A stretch of 39,083 bases of DNA, from contig JAICQL010000054.1 of NCBI GenBank assembly GCA_025937895.1, forward strand, positions 1-39,083, written 5' to 3'. Positions 26,401-35,900 of this stretch are shown piece by piece (position 1 is the stretch's first letter; each line of letters opens with the position of its first letter). Below the pieces are notes generated by a model. The model was not told the DNA's origin and searched no databases. It worked only from the letters and a program-made list of their open reading frames with translations. The DNA comes from Polyangiaceae bacterium (GTDB taxonomy: Bacteria; Myxococcota_A; Polyangia; Polyangiales; Polyangiaceae). The translations under genes were made by a program, and so were the position numbers.

Positions 26401-27973
26401 CGGGTAAGCCGGTGTCGCTGACCGCAGGCAAGCCCGCGCGCAGCACGTCTGGCAATCCGGTCCCCGAGACCTCGGGCAGGCCGGGCGTGACCACCTGCGG
26501 CAGCCCGGCGCGCGCCACCTCGGGCAGCCCCGCGGCCACCGCAGGCAACCCCGGACGGACCACTCCCGGCAGACCAGCAGCCACGTTCGCCGGCAAGCCT
26601 GTGGCGGATACCGCAGGCAAGCCTGCGGACAACACATCGGGCAAGCCTGTCGACGCCACGTCCGGCAAGCCCGTGGTCGCTACATCCGGCAAGCCTGCGG
26701 CGGGCACGTCCGGCAGACCCACGCCACCGGTGTCGGGCAGGCCGACGCCCAGCACGTCGGGCAGATCGCTCACGTTGGGCCGGCGCGGGCGTTGGCTGCC
26801 CAGCGCGGGGAGATCCAGCTCGAGCACGGAGCGCTCGGGAGCTTTGGGAGGCGCAGCCGGCGCGGGGGCTTTGGGAGCTGGTGCTGGCTTTGCCGCAGCG
26901 GCTGGCGGCTTCGGCGCGCTCTCTCTCGCGGCAGCGGCTACCACCTTCGCCGGCACCTCCGGCAGCGCACGCCTGGGTGGCTTGGCCGCTGGAAGACCTG
27001 CGACGCCCTCGCGTCCGGGCAAGTCGGGCAAGTCGAGCTCCTCGAGGCTGCTCTTTGGGCGCGCCGATGCCTTGGGCTCGCTGGCGGCAGGCCGCGCCGC
27101 AACCGGAGCGGGAGCGGGAGCGACCTTGGCCACGCTCGGCTGCAGGTCCGCCAGCTTCGCCGGCAAATCGATGGTCTCGGCGGGCGAGGCCGGCTCCGCG
27201 GCTTCGACCTTGTCGTCTGCCCCGGCTCCCGGCCGCGGCCGGCGCGGTGGAGGCTTGCGTCCCGGCACCGCCGCGACGGGCAGATCGTCACCGTAGTCGA
27301 GCTCCAGATCGTTCGGATCCTGACCCGTCGGTGCCTTGCTCAGCTGCATCGGTGGCTGCGCCTGCGCTGCACCTGCCAGCGGCTGTGGCAGCTCCGAGAG
27401 CCGGAGCGGTGAGCTCGGCTCGGCGAGTGACTCGGGCGGGGCATCAGACTCGGCGGGGATCCACGCTTCCTGGACGCGCCCGGGCGCGGCCGGGGCTGGG
27501 GCTGCCGGCGCGGCCGCTGGAGGCGTGGGGACTGCGTCGCGCGGGCTCGCCGCCGTGGCTGCCGTGGCCGCGCTCGGCGTGCTCGCTGTGGCATCGCTCC
27601 CCGCCGCGTTCGGGCGCGGGATGCGGAACGGCTTCTTGTCCCCGGCAGCGCTCCTCGCCGGCATCGGCAGATCTGCCGATGAGACACCGATCATCGTGCG
27701 CGACAGCGAGTCGCGCGCGCTCGCCGGCTTGGGCATGAACTTGTTGGGCTCCACGGCGCCGCTGCTGAAGCGCGGCGCTGACGGTGGCTGGTCCGCGCGA
27801 GGCTCCTCGCCCTGCCCCGCTGAAGGCAAATCGGCTGGCGCGCTGCCGCCCGGCGGCTCGACTCGGAAGGTCGTGCCGCACTTGGGGCAGCGCATCTTCA
27901 GCCCCTTCTCGGGGACGCGCTTTTCGTCCACCTGGTAGGGGGCTTGACAGCCTAGGCATTCGACTTTGAACAT
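23408..27973 (-). CDS. Zinc-ribbon / GLP-repeat / transmembrane / TPR protein
   Basis: A 1521-residue protein. Residues 1-38 form an MJ0042-type zinc ribbon (Cys6, Cys9, Cys29, Cys32, CPKC). About 40-400 is a Pro/Ala-rich linker containing LELDYGDDLP, LEELDLPDLP and LELDLPALG, three similar acidic-hydrophobic motifs. About 411-550 carries 16 GLP motifs, mostly at 8-residue spacing. RRRSRR at about 705-710 precedes one membrane span (711-730), so the N-terminal half should be cytoplasmic and the C-terminal half periplasmic. About 760-1521 is a long array of TPRs (for example NFPRALVGLGEALALGGRHVEALARFEAAV). ATG 27973, with GAGG 3 bases upstream, begins the zinc ribbon directly. The order recalls zinc-ribbon motility proteins such as GltJ, but no GYF domain is seen. 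Function unknown, probably a scaffold. Confidence 0.85.
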   Translation of the reverse strand: MFKVECLGCQAPYQVDEKRVPEKGLKMRCPKCGTTFRVEPPGGSAPADLPSAGQGEEPRADQPPSAPRFSSGAVEPNKFMPKPASARDSLSRTMIGVSSADLPMPARSAAGDKKPFRIPRPNAAGSDATASTPSAATAATAASPRDAVPTPPAAAPAAPAPAAPGRVQEAWIPAESDAPPESLAEPSSPLRLSELPQPLAGAAQAQPPMQLSKAPTGQDPNDLELDYGDDLPVAAVPGRKPPPRRPRPGAGADDKVEAAEPASPAETIDLPAKLADLQPSVAKVAPAPAPVAARPAASEPKASARPKSSLEELDLPDLPGREGVAGLPAAKPPRRALPEVPAKVVAAAARESAPKPPAAAAKPAPAPKAPAPAAPPKAPERSVLELDLPALGSQRPRRPNVSDLPDVLGVGLPDTGGVGLPDVPAAGLPDVATTGLPDVASTGLPDVLSAGLPAVSATGLPANVAAGLPGVVRPGLPAVAAGLPEVARAGLPQVVTPGLPEVSGTGLPDVLRAGLPAVSDTGLPEVMARGVGGFGRVNLPVAREAGLPEVRAPGIGPMDLPSVGDALPALVGDSWDSANLPASGGNNPFGDFGAPGGDEDPFAGSEAEFGSATAADDPFAHGVSSDGFDVDGAPPASSAYGELDIAGGVDSPPIETEDMEQAIPQRSSAPPRGNAAAHASVHESADADTAGSTLELGPERRTMPRRRSRRVLVALGVCAAAIAGGALALEPRVGPFGIHFILDQVHRPEHERQLTQLVVEGRNGSAKDTLDAATSALGKLEAARSLAPRFEPLHARSAFAHFDVALRFGPLPKLEAAGKAALERIAAESQSADARLARAAHAAVTRDKEARKLLAGLGNDPDARLLAGEVALREADWAEAVKIWGELAKGEPQSARVAFGLARAELGRGQPGAARSEAQRVLTLSPEHVGARIVLLDAQRALVSAGAKNTPAELGTETLVANLQQALPHASPGEAALAHSVLGEVHASQGRIAPAQHAFEEALAVNRNFPRALVGLGEALALGGRHVEALARFEAAVQERPDLLQAELGVAKSQIQLGRVPEAQTILKRLLEKYPAHPGVLYWRGRAEQAAGEHEAALATYRASIESSKGKSESVDAYLALARLQVEQGQLALAEQTLSEAQQKLPPSGALHKALGEIAMSRAEYQRAYDAFQQALLLDRGDTRARFLGATALTRLGRFEEALSAFASVSETDKDFPGLAVERGRLFEESGRNDEALQEYEAAFAKSPEDPEVQIRVGCARVVAGRATAAREVLEKALKSRQRSAEANHCMGRALFGEEQSLDALLRLERAVALDPTRAVYHLHVGWVAAELGRLRDASISLEKALELDKGLADAYWQRGRLRQKQGAVRDAIRDLQRALELKPARNEARADLAAALADLGRTREALQTWEQAIAGDSDNSTWHFRYAKLLSSAGSGEMAQAHLRRAIDLVEEARKAAPTEKPKPPVWLWQAHYLLARELGQVQAAVQHWQAFLKLSPPDDPYRPEAQRALVALGQPWEPR
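26324..26743 (-). repeat. GLP-x-V tandem repeat coding region
   Basis: Codes residues 411-550 of the zinc-ribbon/TPR protein. Sixteen GLP triplets followed mostly by D/E/A-V recur with a period of about 8 residues (24 bp). The DNA copies have diverged at synonymous and non-synonymous positions, so the period is kept at the protein level better than at the DNA level. Confidence 0.9.
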
Positions 27974-28242
27974 TCGCCTCTTCGTGTTGGGCTCGCCGAA
28001 CGAGTCACCGTTCCAAAACGTATATACGCCCGGACTTTGGGCTTGCTGAGGCTCCCCCTGCTTCCGAGTGGAGCAAAGAGTGGCGTCGCGAGCAGAAGAG
28101 CCCACATGCGCTGACGGCGGCACACCTCGAGCGCGCGTGACCGCCCCGAGCCGGCAGGTTCGCCGGTGTGCGCTGCCGTGAGGGTTTTGAACTTCGCGGA
28201 AAAGCGCCTCCCGGTGTTACAAGGAAGCTCGCGCCTGAGCCG
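27974..28242. promoter_or_regulatory. Divergent control region between the TPR genes
   Basis: A 269-bp gap between divergent start codons. It contains the perfect palindrome CGTATATACG (28019-28028), an unusually AT-rich spot here. TATATA at 28021-28026 could serve as a -10 for the minus-strand gene with a leader of about 40 nt; no good -35 is seen. No clear ribosome-binding site precedes the plus-strand ATG 28243; the nearest purine run, AAGGA at 28222-28226, is 16-17 bases away. Confidence 0.35.
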
Positions 28243-31200
28243 ATGCACGTCTCGCTACTGCCCACCTCCAGACCACCCGCACCAGGAGCCGAGCAGGCCC
28301 TGGTGGAGACGAGCCTCAGCTGGCTGCAGACGGAGCTCGAGCAGGCGGAGCTGCCCGATCGCAAGGCGGCGCTGCGGCACGAGCTGGGCCTGCTGCAAGA
28401 GCTGCTGGGCAAGGACTCGGTGGCGGTGCGGGAGCTGCTGGCAGCCGTCAACGCTTTGCCGCGCTTCAAGGAGCCGCTGGAGCGACTGATCGCGCTGATC
28501 GAGCGCCGGCGGTCGTTCAAGAATCTACCCATGCTGCTCGATCACCTGTGCAAGGCGAGCGAGGGCTCGGAGGAGCACGCTCGCGCTCAGCTGCTGCGCG
28601 CCTGGTGCGCTGCGGTGCACGAGCGCGGGCCGGGACGAGCGCTGGATGCGCTGGACGCAGCCTTGCAGGCGGGACCTGCAGACTCTGCAGGCTGGCTGAG
28701 CCTGGAGGTGCTGGCGCGACGGCAGGCGGACGTCCCTCGCTTGCAACGGGCGCTGGAAGGGCAACTGGCGGCGGCGCGGGATCCCAGCCTGTCCCGGTGC
28801 AACAGTCTGGAGCTGGCGGAGTGTCTCGCGCAGCAGGGGCAGGCGGAGCGCGCCCACGACCTGCTGCTGGCAACCAGCGCAGCTCCGGGCGCGCTGGGCC
28901 TGCGCGCGCTCGAGCTACGGGCGCGGCTCGGTCGCAGTAGCGGCCGGATCGACTGGTCACTGGAGGCGCTGGCGCAGCAAGCCGCGCGCATCCTGGGCGC
29001 CAACAGGGCGGCAACGCGGCAGCCCAATCCCGCTTCCGCCCTGGCCCCGGCACGCGCGCAGCTGGCCCTGCTCGAAATGGCAGAGCTGCAGAGCTCCCTC
29101 GGTCAGCGCGAGGAGGCCATCGATAACCTGGAAAAAGCGCTGGAGCTCGAGCCTCGAGATCCGGTGCTGGCGCATGCCTTGCTCGAGCAGGCGGCGCGCG
29201 CCGGGCGTCACGCGCTGGTGGAGCGCATCGCACAGGCGGAGCTGCTGCCGCTGCCTCGAGGGCCGGAGCGCGCGGCTCTGGCGCTGCGGCTGGCCGAGTC
29301 TCGCCTGCAGCGCAACGATCCACAGCTGGCCCTCGAAGCGCTCGACATCGCGCTCCAGGCGGACCAGCGCTGCTGGGCTGCACGCGCACGCCAGCTGGAT
29401 CTCTTGCGTGGCACCCGCGACGCTGCTGGCCGCGCACGAGCGCTGGAAGAGCTTGCCCGCGAGCTGAGCGATCCGGCGCTGCGCGCGCGCTACTCGCTGC
29501 TGGCTGCGCTGGAGCTGAGCGTCCGCGCCGGAGACCCTGCAGCCGCCGCGCGAGCGCTGGACGCTGCTGGCGCCGCTGGCACCGAGCCCGCGCTGGTGGC
29601 TCGACTGCAGCGCGCGCTGTGCTTCGCCAGCAAGGATCGCTCCGGCTACCGCGATGCCACGCGACGCTTGCTGCAGACCGAGCTGAGCCCGGGGGAGCGC
29701 ACCGGGCTCTTGCTCGATGGCTGGCGCGAAGCTCTGCTGGCGGGCGACCGAGCCGAGCGAGCGCAGCTCGAGGCGCAGCTCGCAGAGCTACCGGAGGGCC
29801 TCGACGCCGCGCGCCTGGCGCGCGCCTTTGCCGATGCCGACGCGGCGGACACGGGCACGGTGGAAGCGCTCTGCGAGCTCGCGGCGGGTGGCTCCGGCCC
29901 TTCCGGTGACGGCGCGAGCCTGGCGTTGCCCTGGACGGCCGCGCTCCGGCTGCTCGGCAGGGGCGAGACGGCGCTCGCGCGAGGCCTGCTCGAGCGGCTG
30001 CACGCGCAGCAGCCGTCGGCGAGCGCAGTGGCGGGCTCGCTCTGGGCTTTGCTCGAGCGTAACGCAGCCTTGCCCGGCGAGCTCGCGCAGATGCTGCGCC
30101 GCACGGCAGCCGCGCAATCCGATGGCGAGCTAGCCGCCTCGCTGTGCGTGGAGGCGGGGCTGCGCCGCTGGGCAGAGCGCCCCATGAGCCCGGCGCGCGC
30201 GGAGCAGGCTGCGCTCGACTTCGACGCGGCGGAGAGCCACGTCAGCGGCTCGGGCGGCGCGCTCGCGTACTGGGTGCGGCGCTCGCGCGAGAGCGGCCTT
30301 GGCGCGAGCCCGGAGAGCGCGGCGGAGCCGGCGGAGCGCCTGCTCGGCGCGCTCGAGCGCGCCGCCAGGATCAGCCCGCCGGAGCCGCGGGCCTTCGACG
30401 AGCTGCAGAGCGCGCTGCGCGAGGTCTGCGCAGCTGGCGCTGCGCTGTCAGACGACGCTGCGCTGTGCATCGCCGCGAGCCTGCAGCTGCTGTTCATGGG
30501 GCGCGCGCTGAATCTGCGCAGTGAGCCCGAGCTACTCGAGCGCCTGGCCGCGACCAACGTGGAAGCCAGCAAGCTGGTGGATGCCTGGCGCTACCTCGAG
30601 CTCATCGCCCAGCCCGAGGTGCCCGCTCCCGCGCTGGAGGAGATCACTCGCAAGTGGTCGGAGTCGAGCGAGGGGCTGGCTTCCGCGCTGGAGTGGCTCG
30701 CCGCAACCCAGCGACTGGGCCAGCCCGGGCGCGAGTGTCAGGCGCGCTTTCGCTTGAGCGAGCAGCTCACCGGTGCTGCCGCCGAGCTGTGCGCCGCGAG
30801 CGGCGCGCTGGTGGCGCACCTGTCGGGCGCAGCCGAGGCGCCCCTCCTCGCCGGGGCCAGCTCCGCCTTGCGTCTGACCAACCTGGAGACGTCTCCGCCC
30901 GGCACGGATCCCAGGCGCCGCGCGCGCGCGCTGGAGGCCGCTGCGCCGTTGCTGGGCCCCGAAAACGAGCCCAGCGTGTCGCTGCTGCGCGGCTATAACC
31001 TGCTCGCAGCCAGGGATCGTGCCGCAGCCCTGGCGGCATTTCAGCGCTACACGGAGGCCTTCCCGGAGGATCCGGCGGGACACGAGGGCGTGCTGGCAGC
31101 CGCTTGCGACGGCGACGACCCGGTGCTGCTGGCGGAGGCCACGGCCGCTTTGGGCCGGGCCAGCCGAGATCCGGGGCACGGCGCGCGCTTGTTTGAAGAG

Positions 31201-32997
31201 GCCGCCAGCATCTTTCTCGACCGCTTGCACGACACTGCCGCGGGCGAAGCAGCGCTGACCCGGGCCGTGCAGCTCGACATCCGTCGCAGGAGCAGCTTCG
31301 ATCGCCTGTTCGCGCTGGTGCGCGAGAGCGGGGATGCCGCGCGCCTGCTCGATCTGTGCGAGCGGCGCCTGGCCGTGACCGTCGCGCCCGAGGAGCAGCG
31401 CGTGCTGGAGTGGGAGCGCGCGCGTGCCGCCCGCAAGCTGGGTGACACGCGCACGGCGCTGGCCGCGCTGGAGCGCGTGCTGGCGCTGGAGCCCCGGCAC
31501 GTGGGCGCCCTGACCTTGCTGAGCGAGATCTACATCACCACCGAGCGCTACGCAGAGGCTGCCCAGGTGCTGGCGCGCTGCAGCGCCCTGCCCGATCTCC
31601 CCGCAGAGGAGCGCTTGACGGCAGGCGTGTACGCCGTGGACCTGCTCGAGAATCAGCTCAACGACACGCCGCGCGCGCTCGAGATCCTGCAGTCGCTACA
31701 TCAGGCGGGGCTGAGCACCCTGGCCGTCCGCGAGCGGCTGGCGCGGGCAGCGGCCAAGTCCGGCAACTGGGACGAAGCAGCCGCGATGCTGGAGCAGCTG
31801 ATGTTCGAGCGGGTCACGGCGGAGGAGCGCGGCGAAGCCGCGCGGCTGGCGCTGGCCATCCACCGCGATCGGCGCGCTGCGGCCGCAGCGGCGGGCCGCG
31901 CCGCGGAGACGTTGCTCTCGCTCTTGCCGCACGACGCAGAGGCCCTGGATCTGGTGCTGTCCGGCGTGCTCGACGCCGAGCTCACCGGGCGGCTGTTGCG
32001 CGCGGGTCAAGCCGCGCTGCAGCAGCACCTGCAAGCGGATCCCTTTCAGCTCGACGCCTTGCACAGGCTGGCGCGCATCGCAGAGCGCACGGGGGACGCG
32101 GGCGTGCGGCAGGTGGCGCTGGGTGCGCTGCTGGCTCTCGGTCACGGGCCGAGCAGCAGCGCGCGCCCCGAGCTAGACCTGCTGGAGCAGCGCCTGGCGG
32201 CCACACCGACACTGGCCTGGAGCTCCGAGCTGCTGAGCATGCTGGACGATCCAGAGGCAGGAGGCCCGATCCCGGAGCTGCTCGCGCTGCTCGCCCCGCA
32301 CCTGACACGCGCGCTCGGTCCGGACTTGAAGGCGTTCCAGGTGGGCCGGCGCGAGCGCCTGTTGCCCGGTGCGGGCCTGCCGCTGCGCGCGGAAGTGGCA
32401 GCCTGGGCCAGCGTGCTCGAGCTCGGCGAAGTCGAGATCTACCAGTCACCGGGCTACGGTGGGCGGATCGTGGCGCTCGCCAGCGAGCCGATCAGCATCA
32501 TCCTGGGCTCGGCCGTGGCCGCGCCGCTCGCCGCGTTTCAGCGCCAGGAGCTGGTGCGAGGGCTGTATGCGCTGCGCCGCCAGCAAGGTGTGCTCACCCA
32601 GCTCGACGAGCTCGACGTTGCCGCGCTGATCGCAGCCGCCTGCAACCTGGCAGAGCTGCCGCTGGCCGCGCCAAGGTACGCGCGCCAGGCTGATTTCGAG
32701 CGGCAGCTTGGGCGGGTTCTGCCGCGCAAGGTGCGCAAGCTGCTGCCCGAGCGAGCCCAGGCGCTGCAGGCGGCACGCGTTGACGTGGGGCGCTGGGTGA
32801 GCGCAGCCATCTCGAGCCTGGATCGCGCTGCGGCGCTGGTCAGCGGAGACATCTCGCTGGTGCTCGCCGAGCGCGCTCCCGGCGAGCAGCCGAGCAGCCC
32901 CGCGCCGCCCAGCGAGCGCACTCGCAAGCTCGCCAGCTTCGTGCTCTCGCCCGGTTTCCAGGCGCTGCGTCAGCGCTTCGGGGTGCTCCAGTCATGA
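28243..32997 (+). CDS. Giant TPR protein A
   Basis: A 1584-residue protein without signal peptide or membrane span, built almost wholly of Ala/Leu/Glu/Arg-rich helical repeats. Clear TPR-like units include REEAIDNLEKALELEPRDP (about 290) and TRTALAALERVLALEPRHVGALTLLSEIY (about 1070-1097). The last part (about 1370-1510) is not TPR: a mixed region with VEIYQSPGYGGRIVALASEP and IILGSAVAAPL that aligns by eye with the end of the next gene product. Lysine is very scarce (about 15 by my count). ATG 28243 has no strong ribosome-binding site; GTG 28168 would add 25 unlikely residues. The stop overlaps the next ATG (ATGA). Likely a cytoplasmic scaffold; no partner is known. Confidence 0.82.
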   Translation: MHVSLLPTSRPPAPGAEQALVETSLSWLQTELEQAELPDRKAALRHELGLLQELLGKDSVAVRELLAAVNALPRFKEPLERLIALIERRRSFKNLPMLLDHLCKASEGSEEHARAQLLRAWCAAVHERGPGRALDALDAALQAGPADSAGWLSLEVLARRQADVPRLQRALEGQLAAARDPSLSRCNSLELAECLAQQGQAERAHDLLLATSAAPGALGLRALELRARLGRSSGRIDWSLEALAQQAARILGANRAATRQPNPASALAPARAQLALLEMAELQSSLGQREEAIDNLEKALELEPRDPVLAHALLEQAARAGRHALVERIAQAELLPLPRGPERAALALRLAESRLQRNDPQLALEALDIALQADQRCWAARARQLDLLRGTRDAAGRARALEELARELSDPALRARYSLLAALELSVRAGDPAAAARALDAAGAAGTEPALVARLQRALCFASKDRSGYRDATRRLLQTELSPGERTGLLLDGWREALLAGDRAERAQLEAQLAELPEGLDAARLARAFADADAADTGTVEALCELAAGGSGPSGDGASLALPWTAALRLLGRGETALARGLLERLHAQQPSASAVAGSLWALLERNAALPGELAQMLRRTAAAQSDGELAASLCVEAGLRRWAERPMSPARAEQAALDFDAAESHVSGSGGALAYWVRRSRESGLGASPESAAEPAERLLGALERAARISPPEPRAFDELQSALREVCAAGAALSDDAALCIAASLQLLFMGRALNLRSEPELLERLAATNVEASKLVDAWRYLELIAQPEVPAPALEEITRKWSESSEGLASALEWLAATQRLGQPGRECQARFRLSEQLTGAAAELCAASGALVAHLSGAAEAPLLAGASSALRLTNLETSPPGTDPRRRARALEAAAPLLGPENEPSVSLLRGYNLLAARDRAAALAAFQRYTEAFPEDPAGHEGVLAAACDGDDPVLLAEATAALGRASRDPGHGARLFEEAASIFLDRLHDTAAGEAALTRAVQLDIRRRSSFDRLFALVRESGDAARLLDLCERRLAVTVAPEEQRVLEWERARAARKLGDTRTALAALERVLALEPRHVGALTLLSEIYITTERYAEAAQVLARCSALPDLPAEERLTAGVYAVDLLENQLNDTPRALEILQSLHQAGLSTLAVRERLARAAAKSGNWDEAAAMLEQLMFERVTAEERGEAARLALAIHRDRRAAAAAAGRAAETLLSLLPHDAEALDLVLSGVLDAELTGRLLRAGQAALQQHLQADPFQLDALHRLARIAERTGDAGVRQVALGALLALGHGPSSSARPELDLLEQRLAATPTLAWSSELLSMLDDPEAGGPIPELLALLAPHLTRALGPDLKAFQVGRRERLLPGAGLPLRAEVAAWASVLELGEVEIYQSPGYGGRIVALASEPISIILGSAVAAPLAAFQRQELVRGLYALRRQQGVLTQLDELDVAALIAAACNLAELPLAAPRYARQADFERQLGRVLPRKVRKLLPERAQALQAARVDVGRWVSAAISSLDRAAALVSGDISLVLAERAPGEQPSSPAPPSERTRKLASFVLSPGFQALRQRFGVLQS

Positions 32998-35900
32998 GCG
33001 CGCCGCACAAACCTCTGGTACCGCTGCCCATCGCCTCGGTGGACGCCAGCAGCTCGGAGCACCCGGCGCCTTCCGGTGTGGAGCCCAGCTCCGAAGCAGG
33101 CGGGCTGGAGCCGGACATGCGGGAGTCCGGGCCCGTCCAGCGCAGCGGCCCCGGCGCTGCACCTGCCTCACGCCCGCGCGGCGCTCCCCCTCCCCGCTCC
33201 GGCGTGGCTTGGGTGGGCGCACCCGTCGCGCTGCAGCTGGAGCGCGTGCCGGTGGAGAGCTTCGCCGAGGAGCGCCCCGCGTCCGAGCACGTGAGCGGCG
33301 CTCGTGCCGAGTGGCGGCGCCGCGCCGACTGGCTGGAGGCGGAGGCAAAGGCGCAGCCGGATCCAGCGGCTCGTAGCCGCCTGCTGCTGGCCGCCAGCGA
33401 GGTCCGCGCGCTGCTCGGCGCCACCCTGGAGGCCCGGCGCCTGGCGGATCAGGCCGCCACCCTGGCGGCCGCGCCCGGTCTGGCTGCGCGCCAGGCGCGT
33501 GCGCTAGCGTTCACCCTGAACGACGTCAACTCCGTGCTGCGTAGCCTGCAGGAAGAAGCGCGCGCTGCGCGGCTGCCGGCAGCCCGCTCGCATGCCTACT
33601 ATTACAACGCTGAGCTGCTGCGCTTGCTCCGGCGCGATGACGGTGAGAGTGAGCAGCGGCTGGAGGCCGCGGAGCAGAGCGACCCGAGCGATCACCGGGC
33701 CACCCTGCAGCGGCTGATCCGGCAGCTCGCTCACACGCAGCGCCCGCCGGACGTGCGCTTCCGTCCCGATGAGTCGCTCAAGTCGCTGCGGCAAGCCACC
33801 GGCCAGCTGCGACAGTTGCGCGGCTCCGAGGCGCCGCGGCTCGGCTCGCGGGATCTCGCAGCGCAGCCGCTGCTGGAGGCGCAGCGCGCGCTGGCGCGCG
33901 GCCGCCCGGGTGATGCTGCCGACGCGCTCGGCCAGCTGGAAGCGCTGCCCGGCGTGAGCGACGCAGTGCAGCTCCTCACCAGCCTGTGGCGCACGCTGCC
34001 CAGGACGGGCCCCGAGGAGCTGCTGGCGACGGCGGAGCAACTCGCGCGCCGCCATCCGGGGCGTCTGGAGCTGCGCGCCTGGGCGAGCCGAGCGCTGGCC
34101 TGCGGAGCGTGGCCTGCGCTCGCACAGGCGCTGGCCGCCGCTCCTGCAGCTGATGGAACAGCGGCCGCGGGCGGCGCCGAGCGCCCCGCGTTTTCGGCCG
34201 CCGATCGGGCAGCGCTCGGCGCTCTGATGGGTGAGCCCGCCGCCGCCGAGCCGCCATCCGCTGGCGAGCCCGCCATTGCCGAGCTGCGCCCGCTCCGGCT
34301 CGCGCTCGAGCGCCTGCGCGGAGCGACTCCCGCGTACGCCGCCAGCGAGAGCGCGCGCGAGTTTGCGCTCGGAGCCACGCTGGTCATGGACGCTGGTTCC
34401 GAACCGGCGGTGCTGAACGAGCTGCCCGAGTCTGCCTGGGTTCAGGCGCTGCAGCTCGAGCTGGGCCGGCGGCGGGGGGATCGCGCTGGGCTCGCGCGCG
34501 CCGTGGTCAGGCTGTTTGCCCCGCCCCACGCGCCGCCCGAGCTGCGCTTCGTGGCCGCGGCGCTGGCGGAGCACGCCGGCGAGCGAGCGACGGCCGAGGA
34601 GCACTACCGCGGCGCGCTCGCGCACCACGCGCGCGAGGCGGCGCTGCGTGCGCTGGGGCCTGAAGCGCCCGATCTGGTGAGCCTGCTGCGAGCGGCTTCT
34701 GCTCAGCTCGAGGACGATCCGCGCCGCGCGCTGTTGCTGACCGAGGCCGTGCTGCACCTGGCTCCCGAGGCGGCCGAGCTGGACGCTCTGGCCGAAGAAG
34801 CGTGGCGTCTCGCTCCCGAGCTGCCCTGGGCGGCAGAGCTGGCGGAGGTGGCGGCGCGCATGCGCGGCGATCGCGAGTGCGTCGGCCGCTGGCTGAGCCG
34901 CGGGCGTGAGCGCTCCGAGGCGGCCGAAGACGCCGCGCTGTGCGTGCAGCGCGAGGCCCAGTTCCTGGCGCTCTCCGACGCGCCTGCCGCCGCGCAGCTG
35001 CTGCGCGGCCTGGAGGATCCGGAGCATCCGGACCTGGCGCTGCGCCAGCAGATAGAGGCGCTGGACCCGGGCTCGATCGAGGAGCGCGCCGCGTTCCGCA
35101 CGCGGGCCGCCGCGCAGCTGAGCGCGCGCGGGCGAGAGCGCTTGCTGGCCGAGCTGAGCCAGCTCGAGCACGCCCTGGGCAACCAGGCGGCAGCAGTGGC
35201 GGCAGCGCGCGAGCTCAACTCGCCCATCGGCAAGCTGCGGGTCGAGCAGTGGGCGAGCGCTCCGGAAGAGCTGGCCTGGCTGAGCAGCGAGTGGTCGCGC
35301 GAGCTCGACTCACTCACGGACGGCGACGCCATCGTGGAGCTCCTGGAACGGCTGGCGCGGCTCGATCAGGTGCGCGGCGCGCCAGAGCGAGCGCTGCTCT
35401 GGCGCCAGCGGCTGCTCGAGCAGCCTGAGCTCTCCATCGCCAGCTTGCGCTTCCTGCAAACGCAGAGCATGGCGGTGGGACACGAGGCCGAGCTGGAGCG
35501 CTGCGCGATGCAACTGGCAGAGCAACTGGACGACCCGGGCGCGCTCGGTCAGCTGTTCCTCGCTGCACGCCTGCGCATCGATCGCGGCAAGTTCACCGAG
35601 ACGGCGCCGCTCGCGCAACGAGCCGCGGCGCTGCGCAGACCGCCGCTCTGGGCTCTGCGCCTGGCCAGCGCTCACGCGCGCAGCGGGGGCGACGACCGGC
35701 AGCTGCTGGCCTATCAGCGAGAGCTGCGCGAACGCGCGCGCCAGCCGCTGGACGTGGCCACGCTCTCCCTGCGCGCCGCGGAGGCCGCGGCACGCCTGGG
35801 TGAGCTGGAGCTGGCGGCGGCAGAGCTGGAGCGCGCGCTGGAGATCGTGCCGGAGCACATCGTGGCGCTGGCACTGCGCGCAGAGGTGCTGCAGAGCCTG

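Noticed and set aside
26324..26743. Possible non-coding satellite on the basis of DNA periodicity.
   Set aside because: The 24-bp period is in frame inside a long gene, and the protein motif GLP-x-V is better kept than the DNA, so it is a coding repeat.
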